In this document: one piece after another, positions 54,607 to 62,938 of the stretch
Layout of the letters: each line of letters begins with the position of its first letter
Numbering within the stretch: the stretch's first letter is position 1
Notes under the pieces: model-generated
Database searches by the model: none
The model's input: only the letters and a program-made list of their open reading frames with translations
Told to the model about the DNA's origin: nothing
From: Mycolicibacterium arabiense
GTDB lineage: Bacteria; Actinomycetota; Actinomycetes; Mycobacteriales; Mycobacteriaceae
Length of the DNA: 64,000 nt
Direction: 5' to 3'
NCBI RefSeq assembly: GCF_010731815.2
Contig: NZ_AP022593.1
Coordinates: forward strand, 496,001-560,000
Made by a program: the position numbers and the translations under genes

Positions 54607-55241
54607 GCGGGTACCACCGGCGCCGTCTCGTCACCGGGTCGGTGACCACGAACGCCGACACCTCCCGCGGGATGGCTGTCGATGACGTCGCCGACGGTGT
54701 GGCCGCGCATCGACATCGTGACCACCGCGACCGCGTCGCTCCACGCGCCGACCGCCAGGGTGCTCGCCATCGCGATCATGTCCCCGGGGTCCGCGCCGGG
54801 CGGCGTTGGCGGCAGCGCTGCGACGCTGCCTGCGGCGAGCGCGAACGGCGATGCGGGACTCTCGGTCAGCGCCACGACGTGAATGCCCTTGCGTCCCAGA
54901 CGTTCGACGAGGTTGACGAGTTCGTGGGACTGGCCGGTCTTGGAGATCGCGATCACCAGATCGGCGCCGGTGATGGCGCCCATGCCGCCGTGCAGTGCGT
55001 CCATGGACGGCAGGTACACCGCGGGCGTGCCGCACACCGACAGCAGGTGGGCGAGACGCTCGGCCATGATCCCGGACGTGCCGGATCCGGTGGTGACGAC
55101 CTTGCCGGTGACGGCGAGCATCTGCCGGGCGACCGCGACGACACTCGACTCGACGTTGCCGACGAGTGCGCCGAGCGCAGCCGATTCCCGGGACAACACC
55201 GAACTGGCCAGCGATGCCAGCGCGTTGTCCTCATTGCTCAT
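54603..55241 (-). CDS. SIS-domain sugar-phosphate isomerase (KdsD-like, no CBS domains)
   Basis: 212 residues. TTGSGTSGIMAERLAHLLSVCGTPAVYL, ALHGGMGAI and VIAISKTGQSHELVNLV follow the arabinose-5-phosphate isomerase (KdsD/GutQ) pattern, but the CBS pair is missing. It is first in the ten-gene operon. It may isomerise an aldose and ketose phosphate. The start codon lies within one copy of the repeated operator-like element, so regulator binding would meet the start. Confidence 0.75.
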   Translation of the reverse strand: MSNEDNALASLASSVLSRESAALGALVGNVESSVVAVARQMLAVTGKVVTTGSGTSGIMAERLAHLLSVCGTPAVYLPSMDALHGGMGAITGADLVIAISKTGQSHELVNLVERLGRKGIHVVALTESPASPFALAAGSVAALPPTPPGADPGDMIAMASTLAVGAWSDAVAVVTMSMRGHTVGDVIDSHPAGGVGVRGHRPGDETAPVVPA

Positions 55242-55304
55242 CTGTGATTCCCGATACTCATGTGTCTATGTGATGTGGATCATGCAATGCGTATGCTCAT
55301 CTGT
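55234..55304. repeat. Three-copy operator-like repeat in the sorC divergent region
   Basis: TTGCTCATCTGT (55234-55245), ATACTCATGTGT (55254-55265) and ATGCTCATCTGT (55293-55304) are copies of one 12-bp element. Start-to-start spacings are 20 and 39 bases. They cover the space between the operon start and the sorC gene and are likely SorC-binding half-sites. Confidence 0.55.
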
Positions 55305-55343
55305 CAACGGGCTTGCACATATGTGCAGCGGCAGGTGAGCATA
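55292..55343. promoter_or_regulatory. Nested palindromes before sorC
   Basis: TGCACATATGTGCA (55314-55327) is a perfect 14-bp palindrome. It lies inside a wider dyad, TATGCTCA (55292-55299) with TGAGCATA (55336-55343), whose arms include the 12-bp repeat element. The SorC ATG is at 55372. Confidence 0.55.
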
Positions 55344-55371
55344 GCGGCTCTCGACCCATGGGAGGGGACGG

Positions 55372-56292
55372 ATGGGGCCAGACGAGTTGTTCCAGCGGGC
55401 GGTGATAGCCCGGCGCTACTACCTCGAGGGGCGCACCCGCATCCAGATCGCCGAGGAGTTCGGGCTCTCGCGCTTCAAGGTCGCCCGGATGCTCGACGAG
55501 GCCATCGAGTCGGGCATGGTCGAGATCAAGATCCACAACCCCGGCTCGATCGACGTCGACCTCTCCACGGCCCTGCAGCGTCGCTACGGCCTCGAGCACG
55601 CCTACGCCGTCTCCGCCGACACCAGCAACGCCGCCGACCGGGTGCACGCCGTCGCCAAGGCGATGGCCGAACTGCTCCAGTCCATCCTGCGCGACGGCGA
55701 CGTCGTCGGCGTCGACTGCGGCCGCACACTCACCCACATCGCACCGTTCCTGACGTCCCTACCCCGTTGCGACGTCGTACAACTCACGGGCATGGCCGGG
55801 GCCATCACCTCCAACGGCGCCGACCTGGTGCGGCGCATCAGCGAGGTCAGCGGGGGCGAGTCCTGGCCCCTCTACGCGCCCCTCGTGGTGCCCGACGCGC
55901 GCACCGCCGCGAGCCTCGCCAGCAACCCACAGATCCGGGAGACCGTCGAACGGCACCCCAAGGTGAGCTGCGCGATCGTGTCCGTCGGAGCGTGGGCGCC
56001 CGGCGCCTCCCAGGTGTACGCGTCGCTGACCGACGAGGAGGTGGCGACGCTGGCCGCTGCCGGGGTGTGCGCGGAGACCTGCGCCCTGCTGCTCGACGCC
56101 GACGGCAACCGCATCCCCGGCCTCGACGAACGCCGGATGGGCATCGACGAGACCCAGCTGCGTGCCATCCCCACCCGGATCGCACTGGCGACGGGACCCG
56201 AGAAGGTGGCCGCCACCAAGGCCGTCCTGCGTTCCGGCCTGGTGTCGTCGCTGGTGACCGACACCGACGTCGCCGCAGCCGTTCTGGACTGA
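55372..56292 (+). CDS. SorC/DeoR-type sugar-binding transcriptional regulator
   Basis: 306 residues. The N-terminal helix-turn-helix is ARRYYLEGRTRIQIAEEFGLSRFKVARMLDEA in outline (residues 13-44). A sugar-phosphate-binding SorC domain follows (IDVDLSTALQRRYGLEHAYAV, DVVGVDCGRTLTHI, LTGMAG, VSVGAWAPGASQV). GGAGGGGA is just before ATG. It is divergent from the ten-gene operon and faces it over repeated elements. It is therefore the probable regulator, responding to a phosphorylated intermediate. Confidence 0.88.
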   Translation: MGPDELFQRAVIARRYYLEGRTRIQIAEEFGLSRFKVARMLDEAIESGMVEIKIHNPGSIDVDLSTALQRRYGLEHAYAVSADTSNAADRVHAVAKAMAELLQSILRDGDVVGVDCGRTLTHIAPFLTSLPRCDVVQLTGMAGAITSNGADLVRRISEVSGGESWPLYAPLVVPDARTAASLASNPQIRETVERHPKVSCAIVSVGAWAPGASQVYASLTDEEVATLAAAGVCAETCALLLDADGNRIPGLDERRMGIDETQLRAIPTRIALATGPEKVAATKAVLRSGLVSSLVTDTDVAAAVLD

Positions 56293-56334
56293 CCGACCGA
56301 CCCCCAACTACGACGACACCGAGGAGACGATCAC

Positions 56335-57105
56335 GTGCCCGAGACAGCAGAACCCACAGTCGACTTCGACTTCCGCCTCGACGGATTGGTGGCGCTCGTG
56401 ACCGGCGGGGCGTCGGGCATCGGCGCGGCCATCGCGGCGGCCTTCTCCGCCAAGGGCGCCCGGATCGCCGTGGTCGACCTCAACGAGGCGGGCGCTTCGG
56501 AGCTGGCGGGCACGCTGCCCGGCAGCCGCGGATTTGCCTGCGACGTCTCCGATCCCGAGTCCGTGACCACCGTGATCGACGCGGTGATCGCCGAGTTCGG
56601 CCGGATCGACGTCCTGGTCAACTGCGCGGGCATCGCCAGGCTCGCACCCGCCGAGGAGCTGTCGCTCGCGGACTGGGACTCCACCATCGCCATCAACCTC
56701 AAGGGCACGTTCCTGATGTGTCAGGCGGCAGGCAGGCACATGCTCGACGCCGGCACGGGCGTCATCATCAACATGGCCTCACAGGCCGCGAGCGTCGCGA
56801 TCGATCAGCACGTGGCCTACTGCGCGTCCAAGTTCGGCGTGGTCGGCATCAGCAAGGTGCTTGCCACCGAATGGGCGCCGAAGGGCGTGCGGGTCAACAC
56901 GATCTCGCCGACGGTGGTACTCACCGACCTCGGGATCAAGGCATGGGACAACCCCAGGGGCGACGCCTTGAAGAAACTGATCCCCACCGGCCGTTTCGCC
57001 TACCCCGACGAGATCGCCGCAGCCGCGGTCTTCCTCGCCTCGGGCGCATCCGCGATGGTCAACGGCGCCGATCTGGTGATCGACGGCGGCTACACCATCA
57101 AGTAG
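56335..57105 (+). CDS. GolD-like SDR (polyol dehydrogenase)
   Basis: 256 residues from GTG 56335, with GAGGAG nine bases upstream. The cofactor loop is TGGASGIGAAIA, with NCAG in place of NNAG. The catalytic Ser is in NMASQAASVAI, with YCASK. The C-terminus GADLVIDGGYTIK matches D-threitol/galactitol-type dehydrogenases. It follows sorC by 42 bases and is convergent with the lacI gene, with an 8-base overlap of ends. It probably oxidises the same polyol as the operon across the control region. Confidence 0.78.
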   Translation: MPETAEPTVDFDFRLDGLVALVTGGASGIGAAIAAAFSAKGARIAVVDLNEAGASELAGTLPGSRGFACDVSDPESVTTVIDAVIAEFGRIDVLVNCAGIARLAPAEELSLADWDSTIAINLKGTFLMCQAAGRHMLDAGTGVIINMASQAASVAIDQHVAYCASKFGVVGISKVLATEWAPKGVRVNTISPTVVLTDLGIKAWDNPRGDALKKLIPTGRFAYPDEIAAAAVFLASGASAMVNGADLVIDGGYTIK

Positions 57106-58114
57106 CGCCGGTCGAGGCGCGCGCCGCCAGCTCCGGCCGGAACACCACGTGCCGCGGCTCGGCGTCCGGGGACTCCGCGGCGGCGAGCAGGAGGTCGACC
57201 GCCGTCACCCCGATGTCGGCGCTCGGCTGACGGACCGACGACAGTGGGACCGCTGCCGAACGGGCGAAGTCGATGTCGTCGTAACCGATGACCGCGACGT
57301 CGTCGGGCACGCGCAACCCACCGATCGTCAACGCCTGCAGCACCCCGATCGCCAGCAGGTCGTTCGCACAGAACACCGCGTCGGGCCTGCGACCGGCGGG
57401 CAGTGCGCACAACCGCTCCCCTGCCGCGCGACCGGCCAGCACCGTCGGCTCGTCGGTGTCGAACTCCTCCAGCGCGACACCCGGATGTTCGGCCACGGCG
57501 GCCCTCGCACCCGCCAGGCGGTCGGCGACCTGCCGCAAACCGTGCGGCCCGCCCACGAACGCGATGCGGGTGCGGCCCCGATCGCACAGGTGGTGCGCAG
57601 CCAGCCCGCCGCCTGCGACGTCGTCCACGGCGACCGACGGAAACGGCGTGCCCGTACCGTCGCGGTCCACCAGGATCACCGGAATGCCCCGGCGGCGCGC
57701 CACGTGCAGGCGCTCGAGGTCCTCGCCCACGGGGGAGATCAGCAGGCCGAACACGCGCTGCTCCTCGAACGTCTCGAGGTAGGCCCGTTCGCGCTGGGCG
57801 TCGTCGTCGGTGGTGCCGAGCAGCACCACCAAATTGCTTCCCGCAGCTCGTCTCTCGGCCGCGCGGGCGACGTCGGTGAAGAACGGGTTGCCCACGTCGA
57901 GGACCAGCAGGCCGACGCACCGCGACTGGCCCGCCCGCAACTGCCGCGCCGCGTCGTTGCGGACGAAGCCCAGCTCCTCGATCGCGGCGTGTACGCGCGC
58001 GACCGTCGCCGGCGCGACCCGCTCGGGCGAGTTGAGCACGTTGGACACCGTCCCGACCGACACCGACGCCGCGAGTGCGACGTCGCGGATCCCCACGGCC
58101 TCCGACCGGCTCAC
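57098..58114 (-). CDS. LacI family repressor of the rhamnose operon
   Basis: 338 residues from GTG 58114. The helix-turn-helix and hinge are IRDVALAASVSVGTVSNVLNSPERVAPATVARV in outline (residues 9-40). The periplasmic-binding-like sensor follows (VGLLVLDVGNPFFTDVARAAE, DAVFCANDLLAIGVLQ, AVIGYDDIDFA). It starts four bases after the lldD-like stop, with GGGGGAG as ribosome site, so it is the last gene of the rha operon and should be autoregulated with it. Confidence 0.88.
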   Translation of the reverse strand: MSRSEAVGIRDVALAASVSVGTVSNVLNSPERVAPATVARVHAAIEELGFVRNDAARQLRAGQSRCVGLLVLDVGNPFFTDVARAAERRAAGSNLVVLLGTTDDDAQRERAYLETFEEQRVFGLLISPVGEDLERLHVARRRGIPVILVDRDGTGTPFPSVAVDDVAGGGLAAHHLCDRGRTRIAFVGGPHGLRQVADRLAGARAAVAEHPGVALEEFDTDEPTVLAGRAAGERLCALPAGRRPDAVFCANDLLAIGVLQALTIGGLRVPDDVAVIGYDDIDFARSAAVPLSSVRQPSADIGVTAVDLLLAAAESPDAEPRHVVFRPELAARASTGAT

Positions 58115-58118
58115 GCCG

Positions 58119-59381
58119 CTACTCCCCCGCGCGCTGCCGAGGAGCCAGGCGCACCAGTTGCGTGACGTGCTGAGGCGTCAGCTCCTCCAGGCACGTGACG
58201 CCGAGCAGGCGCATCGTGCGTTCCACCTGGTCGGTCAGGATCGCGATCGCGCGGTCCACCCCTGCCTCGCCACCGGCCATCAAGCCGTACAGGTAGGCGC
58301 GGCCGATCAGCGTGAACCGTGCGCCCATCGCGATCGCCGCGACCACGTCGGCCCCCGACATGATTCCGGTGTCCAGCATGATCTCGACGTCGCCACCCAC
58401 CTCGGCCACCACCTCGGGCAGCAGGTGGAACGGGATGGGGGCCCGATCCAACTGTCTCCCACCGTGATTGGACAGCAGCACGCCGTCGACGCCGAGGTCG
58501 GTCACGGCCCGCGCATCGGCGACCGTCTGAATGCCCTTCACCACGAACTTGCCCGGCCACTGCGACCTGATCCACGCCAGGTCGTCGAACGTGACCGTCG
58601 GGTCGAACATCGTGTCCAGCAGTTCGGCGACCGTGCCCGACCACCGGTCCAGCGACGCGAACGACAACGGCTCGGTGGTCAGGAAGTCGAACCACCACTG
58701 CGGACGCGGAATCGCGTTGACCACGGTGCCGAGCGTCAGCGCGGGCGGGATCGACATCCCGTTGCGCTTGTCGCGCAGCCGCGCACCGGCCACCGGCACG
58801 TCCACCGTCACCATCAGCGTGTCGTACCCTGCCGCCACGGCGCGCTCGACGAGCGCCATCGAGCGGTCCCGGTCCTTCCACATATAGAGCTGAAACCAGT
58901 TGCGTCCGAACGGGTTCGCAGCCTTGACGTCCTCGATGGCCGTCGTGCCCATCGTGGACAGTGCAAACGGAATGCCCGCCCGCGCCGCCGCGTGGGCGCC
59001 TGCGATCTCGCCCTCGGTGTGCATCATCCGGGTGAACCCCGTCGGCGCGATGCCGAACGGCAGGCTCACCGGGGCGCCGAGCACGTCCCAGCCGGTGCTG
59101 ACCTTCGACACGTCCCGGAGGATCGCCGGGTGGAACTCGACGTCGGCGAAGGCCTGCCGCGCGCGCCCGATCGACAGCTCGGCCTCGGCGGAGCCGTCGG
59201 TGTAGTCGAACGCTGCCCGCGGCGTGCGGCGCTTGGCGATGCGCCGCAGATCCTCGATGGTCAGTGCCTTGTCCAGGCGCCGCTTCGTGGCGTTGAGTTC
59301 CGGTTTCTTGAACTGCATCAGCGGGGCCAGGTCGTGCCTGTTCGGCAGCCGCCGCCTCGTCTTCTCGTTCATGGCTGTCAC
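58119..59381 (-). CDS. lldD: FMN-dependent L-lactate dehydrogenase-like alpha-hydroxyacid oxidase
   Basis: 420 residues from GTG 59381, overlapping the rhaB stop; ATG 59372 is an alternative. FMN and active-site blocks are [48 protein letters not shown] and the catalytic His in [14 protein letters not shown], then [19 protein letters not shown]. It oxidises an L-2-hydroxyacid, most likely the L-lactate produced from L-lactaldehyde in rhamnose breakdown, to pyruvate. This completes the pathway within one operon. The mycofactocin MftD relative is less likely because no mft genes are near. Confidence 0.85.
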   Translation of the reverse strand: MTAMNEKTRRRLPNRHDLAPLMQFKKPELNATKRRLDKALTIEDLRRIAKRRTPRAAFDYTDGSAEAELSIGRARQAFADVEFHPAILRDVSKVSTGWDVLGAPVSLPFGIAPTGFTRMMHTEGEIAGAHAAARAGIPFALSTMGTTAIEDVKAANPFGRNWFQLYMWKDRDRSMALVERAVAAGYDTLMVTVDVPVAGARLRDKRNGMSIPPALTLGTVVNAIPRPQWWFDFLTTEPLSFASLDRWSGTVAELLDTMFDPTVTFDDLAWIRSQWPGKFVVKGIQTVADARAVTDLGVDGVLLSNHGGRQLDRAPIPFHLLPEVVAEVGGDVEIMLDTGIMSGADVVAAIAMGARFTLIGRAYLYGLMAGGEAGVDRAIAILTDQVERTMRLLGVTCLEELTPQHVTQLVRLAPRQRAGE

Positions 59382-60826
59382 ACCCTTCCGGCCGGAGCCC
59401 GTTGCGGTACGTAGCGCTCCGTGGGCACCGAAGCGCTGATCGTGCCACGCAGAGCGTCGAGGTCCCCGCGCAACAGGCCGTGCGCGCGGGCTTGAATCAG
59501 GACGTTACCGATCGCCGTCGCCTCCACCGGCCCGGCGACGACCGGCCGATCGACGCGATCGGCCACCAATTGGCACAGCAGGCGGTTCAGCGCGCCGCCC
59601 CCGACGAGGTGCACCGTCTCGACCCCCACGCCGGACAGCGACGCGGCCTCCTCGACACCACGCGCGAAACCCGCGGCGAGGGACTCGACGATGGCGCGTG
59701 TCATCTCCGGCCGGCTCCGGGGAACGGGCAGTCCACGCTCGGAGTACCAGGCGGCGATGCGTCCGGGGACGTCGCCGGGCTCGACGAACCGCGGGTCGTC
59801 GCCGTCGAACACCTCGTCCGGTGGCGCACAGGCCGCGGCTTGCTCTAGTAGGTAGGGCAGGTCGACGTGCGAGCCGTCACGCTGCCACTGTCGCACGCTC
59901 TCGCTGAGCAGCCACATGCCCATCACGTTGCGCAACAGGCGGATCCGCCCGTCGGCGCCCACCTCGTTGGTGAAGTTGGCGGCCCTGGCCTCCTCGGTGA
60001 CGACGGGCCCGCCCACCTCGACGCCCACCAGCGCCCACGTGCCGCACGACACGTAGGCCGCCGACGCGGCGGTCATCGGGACGGCGACCACCGCGGACGC
60101 CGTGTCGTGCGACGCCACCGTAGTGACGCGCAGACCGCCGGGCAGGCCGGCTCGCTCGACGAGGTCGGGCAGCACCGGCCCCAGCTCCGCGCCGGGTTCG
60201 CTCAACCTCGGGAAGAGACCGACGGGAAGCCCGAGCATCGCCTCGAGGTCGGCGTCCCACTGCCCGTCGATGCCCAACAGCCCCGTGGTCGAGGCATTGG
60301 TGCGCTCGGTGGACATCTCGCCGGTCAGCCAGTACCCGATCAGGTCCGGCACCAGCAGCGCGGCGTCGGCCTGGTCGAGCAGCCCCTCGATGCGGTCGGC
60401 GGCCAGTTGGAACACGGTGTTGAACGGCAGGAACTGCAACCCGTTGCGGGCGAACAGTTCGTCCTGGGGCACGGTGGCGTGCACGGCGTCGACGCCGCGG
60501 GCACACCGGGCGTCGCGGTAGTTGTACGGCAGCCCGAGCAGCTTGCCCCCGCGCAGCAGGCCGTAGTCCACCGCCCACGAGTCCACCCCGACACTCGTCA
60601 GGTCCGGCGCCTCCCGCCCGGCCTCCGCGAGACCGGCGCAGACGCCGGCGAACAGAGCGGGCAGGTCCCAGTGCATGGCGGCGCGTTCACCGTTCCACAG
60701 GTACACCGGATCGTTCGAGAACCGGTGCAGCGCACGCATCTCGAACGAATCCGGGCCGACGTCGGCGAGCATGACCCGACCGCTGGTGGCGCCGAGATCG
60801 ACCGCGACGAAGCGCCCGGATTTCAT
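59378..60826 (-). CDS. rhaB: L-rhamnulokinase RhaB
   Basis: 482 residues of the FGGY family. [15 protein letters not shown] at the start, [14 protein letters not shown], the sugar-site NYRDARC and [25 protein letters not shown] are RhaB features. The C-terminal ATP site is [16 protein letters not shown]. It makes L-rhamnulose 1-phosphate. The start ATG 60826 overlaps the stop of a preceding 11-codon micro-ORF (ATGA); GAGGG lies six bases before it inside the repeat unit. Confidence 0.92.
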   Translation of the reverse strand: MKSGRFVAVDLGATSGRVMLADVGPDSFEMRALHRFSNDPVYLWNGERAAMHWDLPALFAGVCAGLAEAGREAPDLTSVGVDSWAVDYGLLRGGKLLGLPYNYRDARCARGVDAVHATVPQDELFARNGLQFLPFNTVFQLAADRIEGLLDQADAALLVPDLIGYWLTGEMSTERTNASTTGLLGIDGQWDADLEAMLGLPVGLFPRLSEPGAELGPVLPDLVERAGLPGGLRVTTVASHDTASAVVAVPMTAASAAYVSCGTWALVGVEVGGPVVTEEARAANFTNEVGADGRIRLLRNVMGMWLLSESVRQWQRDGSHVDLPYLLEQAAACAPPDEVFDGDDPRFVEPGDVPGRIAAWYSERGLPVPRSRPEMTRAIVESLAAGFARGVEEAASLSGVGVETVHLVGGGALNRLLCQLVADRVDRPVVAGPVEATAIGNVLIQARAHGLLRGDLDALRGTISASVPTERYVPQRAPAGRV

Positions 60827-60858
60827 CGGCAGCCCTCGCTCTTCGCGCAAGCGCTCAT
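60823..60858 (-). CDS. Micro-ORF 2 of the rhaEW-rhaB spacer
   Basis: ATG at 60858 opens an 11-codon frame, [11 protein letters not shown], whose TGA (60825-60823) overlaps the rhaB ATG (60826-60824) as ATGA. It is identical to micro-ORF 1 except Glu for Lys at codon 8. It is carried by the second unit of a 32-bp tandem repeat. It may pass ribosomes to rhaB by reinitiation. No protein function is implied. Confidence 0.5.
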   Translation of the reverse strand: MSACAKSEGCR

Positions 60859-60893
60859 CGGCAGCCCTTGCTCTTCGCGCAAGCGCTCATCGG
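60824..60893 (-). repeat. 32-bp tandem repeat between rhaEW and rhaB
   Basis: Units at 60824-60855 and 60856-60887 differ at one base, and the first six bases of a third unit follow (60888-60893). On the minus strand each unit supplies an ATG, a GAAGAG..AGGG Shine-Dalgarno-like stretch and the next ATGA junction. Confidence 0.85.
60855..60890 (-). CDS. Micro-ORF 1 of the rhaEW-rhaB spacer
   Basis: ATG at 60890 overlaps the rhaEW stop TGA (60889-60887). The frame MSACAKSKGCR ends in TGA (60857-60855), which overlaps the ATG of micro-ORF 2. The chain rhaEW, micro-ORF 1, micro-ORF 2, rhaB is therefore joined by three ATGA overlaps. Confidence 0.5.
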   Translation of the reverse strand: MSACAKSKGCR

Positions 60894-62929
60894 AGAAACG
60901 CTGCTGCCACGCCCGCATCCACCGGCACGTGCAACCCCGTCGTATGAGAGAAGTCCGACGTACACAGCGCGAACGCCGCATTGGCGATGTTCTCCGGCAA
61001 CACCTCTCGCTTGAGCAGCGTGCGCTGGGCGTAGTACGCGCCCAATTCCTCCTCCGGCACCCCGTACACCGCGGCCCGCTTCGCGCCCCACCCGCCGGCG
61101 AAGATGCCGGAACCGCGCACCACGCCATCGGGGTTGATGCCGTTGACCTTGACGCCGTGCTCGCCCAGTTCGGCCGCGAGCAACCGCACCTGGTGCGCCT
61201 GATCGGCCTTGGCGGCCGAGTACGCGATGTTGTTCGGGCCGGCGAACACCGAGTTCTTCGAGGAGATGTAGATGATGTCGCCGCCGAGGCCCTGGTCGAT
61301 CAGCGCCCGCGCGGCCGCCTTCGATACCAGGAACGAACCGCGTGCCATCACGTCGTGTTGCAGATCCCAATCCTCGGCCGTGGTCTCCAGCAACGACTTC
61401 GACAGCGACAGACCGGCGTTGTTCACGACGATGTCGATGCCACCGAACGCCAGCACGCAGGCGTCCACCGCCTCTTGGACGGCGGTCTCGTCGGTGACGT
61501 CCGCGGCGATGCCGACCGCGACGTCGGCGGTGCCGATCCCGGCTGCGGCGGCCGATGCCTTCTCGGCGTTCAGATCGGCGATCACGACGCATGCCCCCTC
61601 GGCGGCCAGACGCGTCGCGATGGCCTTGCCGATGCCCGACGCCGCCCCGGTCACCAGCGCGATGCGGGTGGCCAGTGGCTTGGGTTTGGGCATGCGCGCG
61701 AGTTTGGCCTCCTCCAGCGCCCAGTACTCGATGCGGAACTTCTCCGCTTCGTCGATCGGCGCGTAGGTCGAGATCGCCTCGGCGCCGCGCATCACGTTGA
61801 TGGCGTTGAGGTAGAACTCCCCCGCCACCCGGGCGGTTTGCTTGTCCTTGCCGTAGCTGAACATGCCGACGCCTGGCACGAGGACGATCGCGGGGTCGGC
61901 GCCACGCATGGCCGGGCTGTCGGTCGAGGCATGCCGCTCGTAGTACGCCCGGTAGTCGTCGCGGTAGGCCGCGTGCAGTTCCGCCAGCCTGCGGCGGCAC
62001 TCCTCGACCGGCGCATCGGCAGGCAGGTCGAGCACCAAGGGCTTGACCTTGGTCCGCAGGAAGTGGTCGGGGCAGCTGGTCCCGAGCGCCGCGAGCCTCG
62101 GATGTTCGGCGGCGCCCAGGAATTCGAGCACCCGTGGATCGTCGGTGAAGTGTCCGACCTGCGCGCGGTCCGTCGACACCAGGCCGCGCAGGAACGGCGC
62201 GAGTTCGGCGGCCTTGGTGCGGCGCTGCGCATCGGGCAGCGCCCCGTAGCCGGGCAGCGGCGCGCCGAACGGCTCAGGCCGGCCGTTGACCTCGATGTAG
62301 CGGGCGACGGTGTCGATGATCTCCAGCGAATGCGCCTCGGCCTCGGCCGAGGTGTCGCCCCACGCGGTGATGCCGTGTCCGCCCAGGATCGTGCCGATCG
62401 CCTGGGGGTTGCGCGCCTTGATCTCCGAGATGTCGAGGCCGAGTTGGAAACCCGGGCGTCGCCAGGGCACCCAGATCACCCGGTCGCCGAAGATCTGCTT
62501 GGTGAGCGCCTCGCCGTCGGCGGCGGTAGCCAGCGCGATGCCGGAATCGGGATGGAGGTGATCGACGTGGGCGGCGTCCACCAGGCCGTGCATCGCGGTG
62601 TCGATCGACGGCGCTGCGCCGCCGCGGCCGTGCAGGCAGTAGTCGAAGGCGGCGACCATCTCGTCCTCGCGCTCGACGCCGGGATACACGTCGACGAGTG
62701 CGCGCATCCTGTCGAGCCGCAGGACGGCCAGCCCGTTCTCGGTCAGGGTGCCGAGGTCTCCCCCGGACCCCTTGACCCAGAGGAGGTCGACCGGCGCCCC
62801 GGTCACCGGGTCGACCTCGGACCCCTTGGCGGAGGTGTTGCCGCCGGCGTAGTTGGTGTTCTTCGGATCGGCGCCGAGCCGGTTGGACCGGGCGATCAGT
62901 TCGGTGACGGTGTCATTGCCGTTGGTCAT
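60887..62929 (-). CDS. rhaEW: Bifunctional L-rhamnulose-1-phosphate aldolase / L-lactaldehyde dehydrogenase
   Basis: 680 residues. The N-terminal part (about 1-400) is a class II aldolase with zinc ligands in VDHLHPDSGIAL and GGHGITAWGD, plus GGNTSAKG near the start. The C-terminal part (about 425-680) is an SDR with TGAASGIGKAIA, NNAG, the catalytic ISSKNSVFAG and YSAAK. This fusion is the RhaEW type of Bacillus and actinobacteria. It splits rhamnulose 1-phosphate into DHAP and L-lactaldehyde and oxidises the latter to L-lactate. It begins nine bases after rhaI, with GAGAGGA before the ATG. Confidence 0.9.
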   Translation of the reverse strand: MTNGNDTVTELIARSNRLGADPKNTNYAGGNTSAKGSEVDPVTGAPVDLLWVKGSGGDLGTLTENGLAVLRLDRMRALVDVYPGVEREDEMVAAFDYCLHGRGGAAPSIDTAMHGLVDAAHVDHLHPDSGIALATAADGEALTKQIFGDRVIWVPWRRPGFQLGLDISEIKARNPQAIGTILGGHGITAWGDTSAEAEAHSLEIIDTVARYIEVNGRPEPFGAPLPGYGALPDAQRRTKAAELAPFLRGLVSTDRAQVGHFTDDPRVLEFLGAAEHPRLAALGTSCPDHFLRTKVKPLVLDLPADAPVEECRRRLAELHAAYRDDYRAYYERHASTDSPAMRGADPAIVLVPGVGMFSYGKDKQTARVAGEFYLNAINVMRGAEAISTYAPIDEAEKFRIEYWALEEAKLARMPKPKPLATRIALVTGAASGIGKAIATRLAAEGACVVIADLNAEKASAAAAGIGTADVAVGIAADVTDETAVQEAVDACVLAFGGIDIVVNNAGLSLSKSLLETTAEDWDLQHDVMARGSFLVSKAAARALIDQGLGGDIIYISSKNSVFAGPNNIAYSAAKADQAHQVRLLAAELGEHGVKVNGINPDGVVRGSGIFAGGWGAKRAAVYGVPEEELGAYYAQRTLLKREVLPENIANAAFALCTSDFSHTTGLHVPVDAGVAAAFLR

Positions 62930-62938
62930 GGTGTCCTC

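Noticed and set aside
58119..59381. Mycofactocin synthase MftD
   Set aside because: No mftA, mftB, mftC or mftE nearby; the gene overlaps rhaB and fits rhamnose catabolism.
57810..59414. Long plus-strand open frame across lacI and lldD
   Set aside because: Antisense to two recognised genes, with low-complexity Arg/His-rich translation and no ribosome site.
60823..60890. Cysteine-attenuation leader peptides
   Set aside because: Each micro-ORF has two separated Cys codons rather than a run, and there is no cysteine-related gene downstream.
60824..60893. CRISPR-like repeat
   Set aside because: Only two full units, directly adjacent with no spacers and no cas genes; better explained as a tandem duplication with micro-ORFs.
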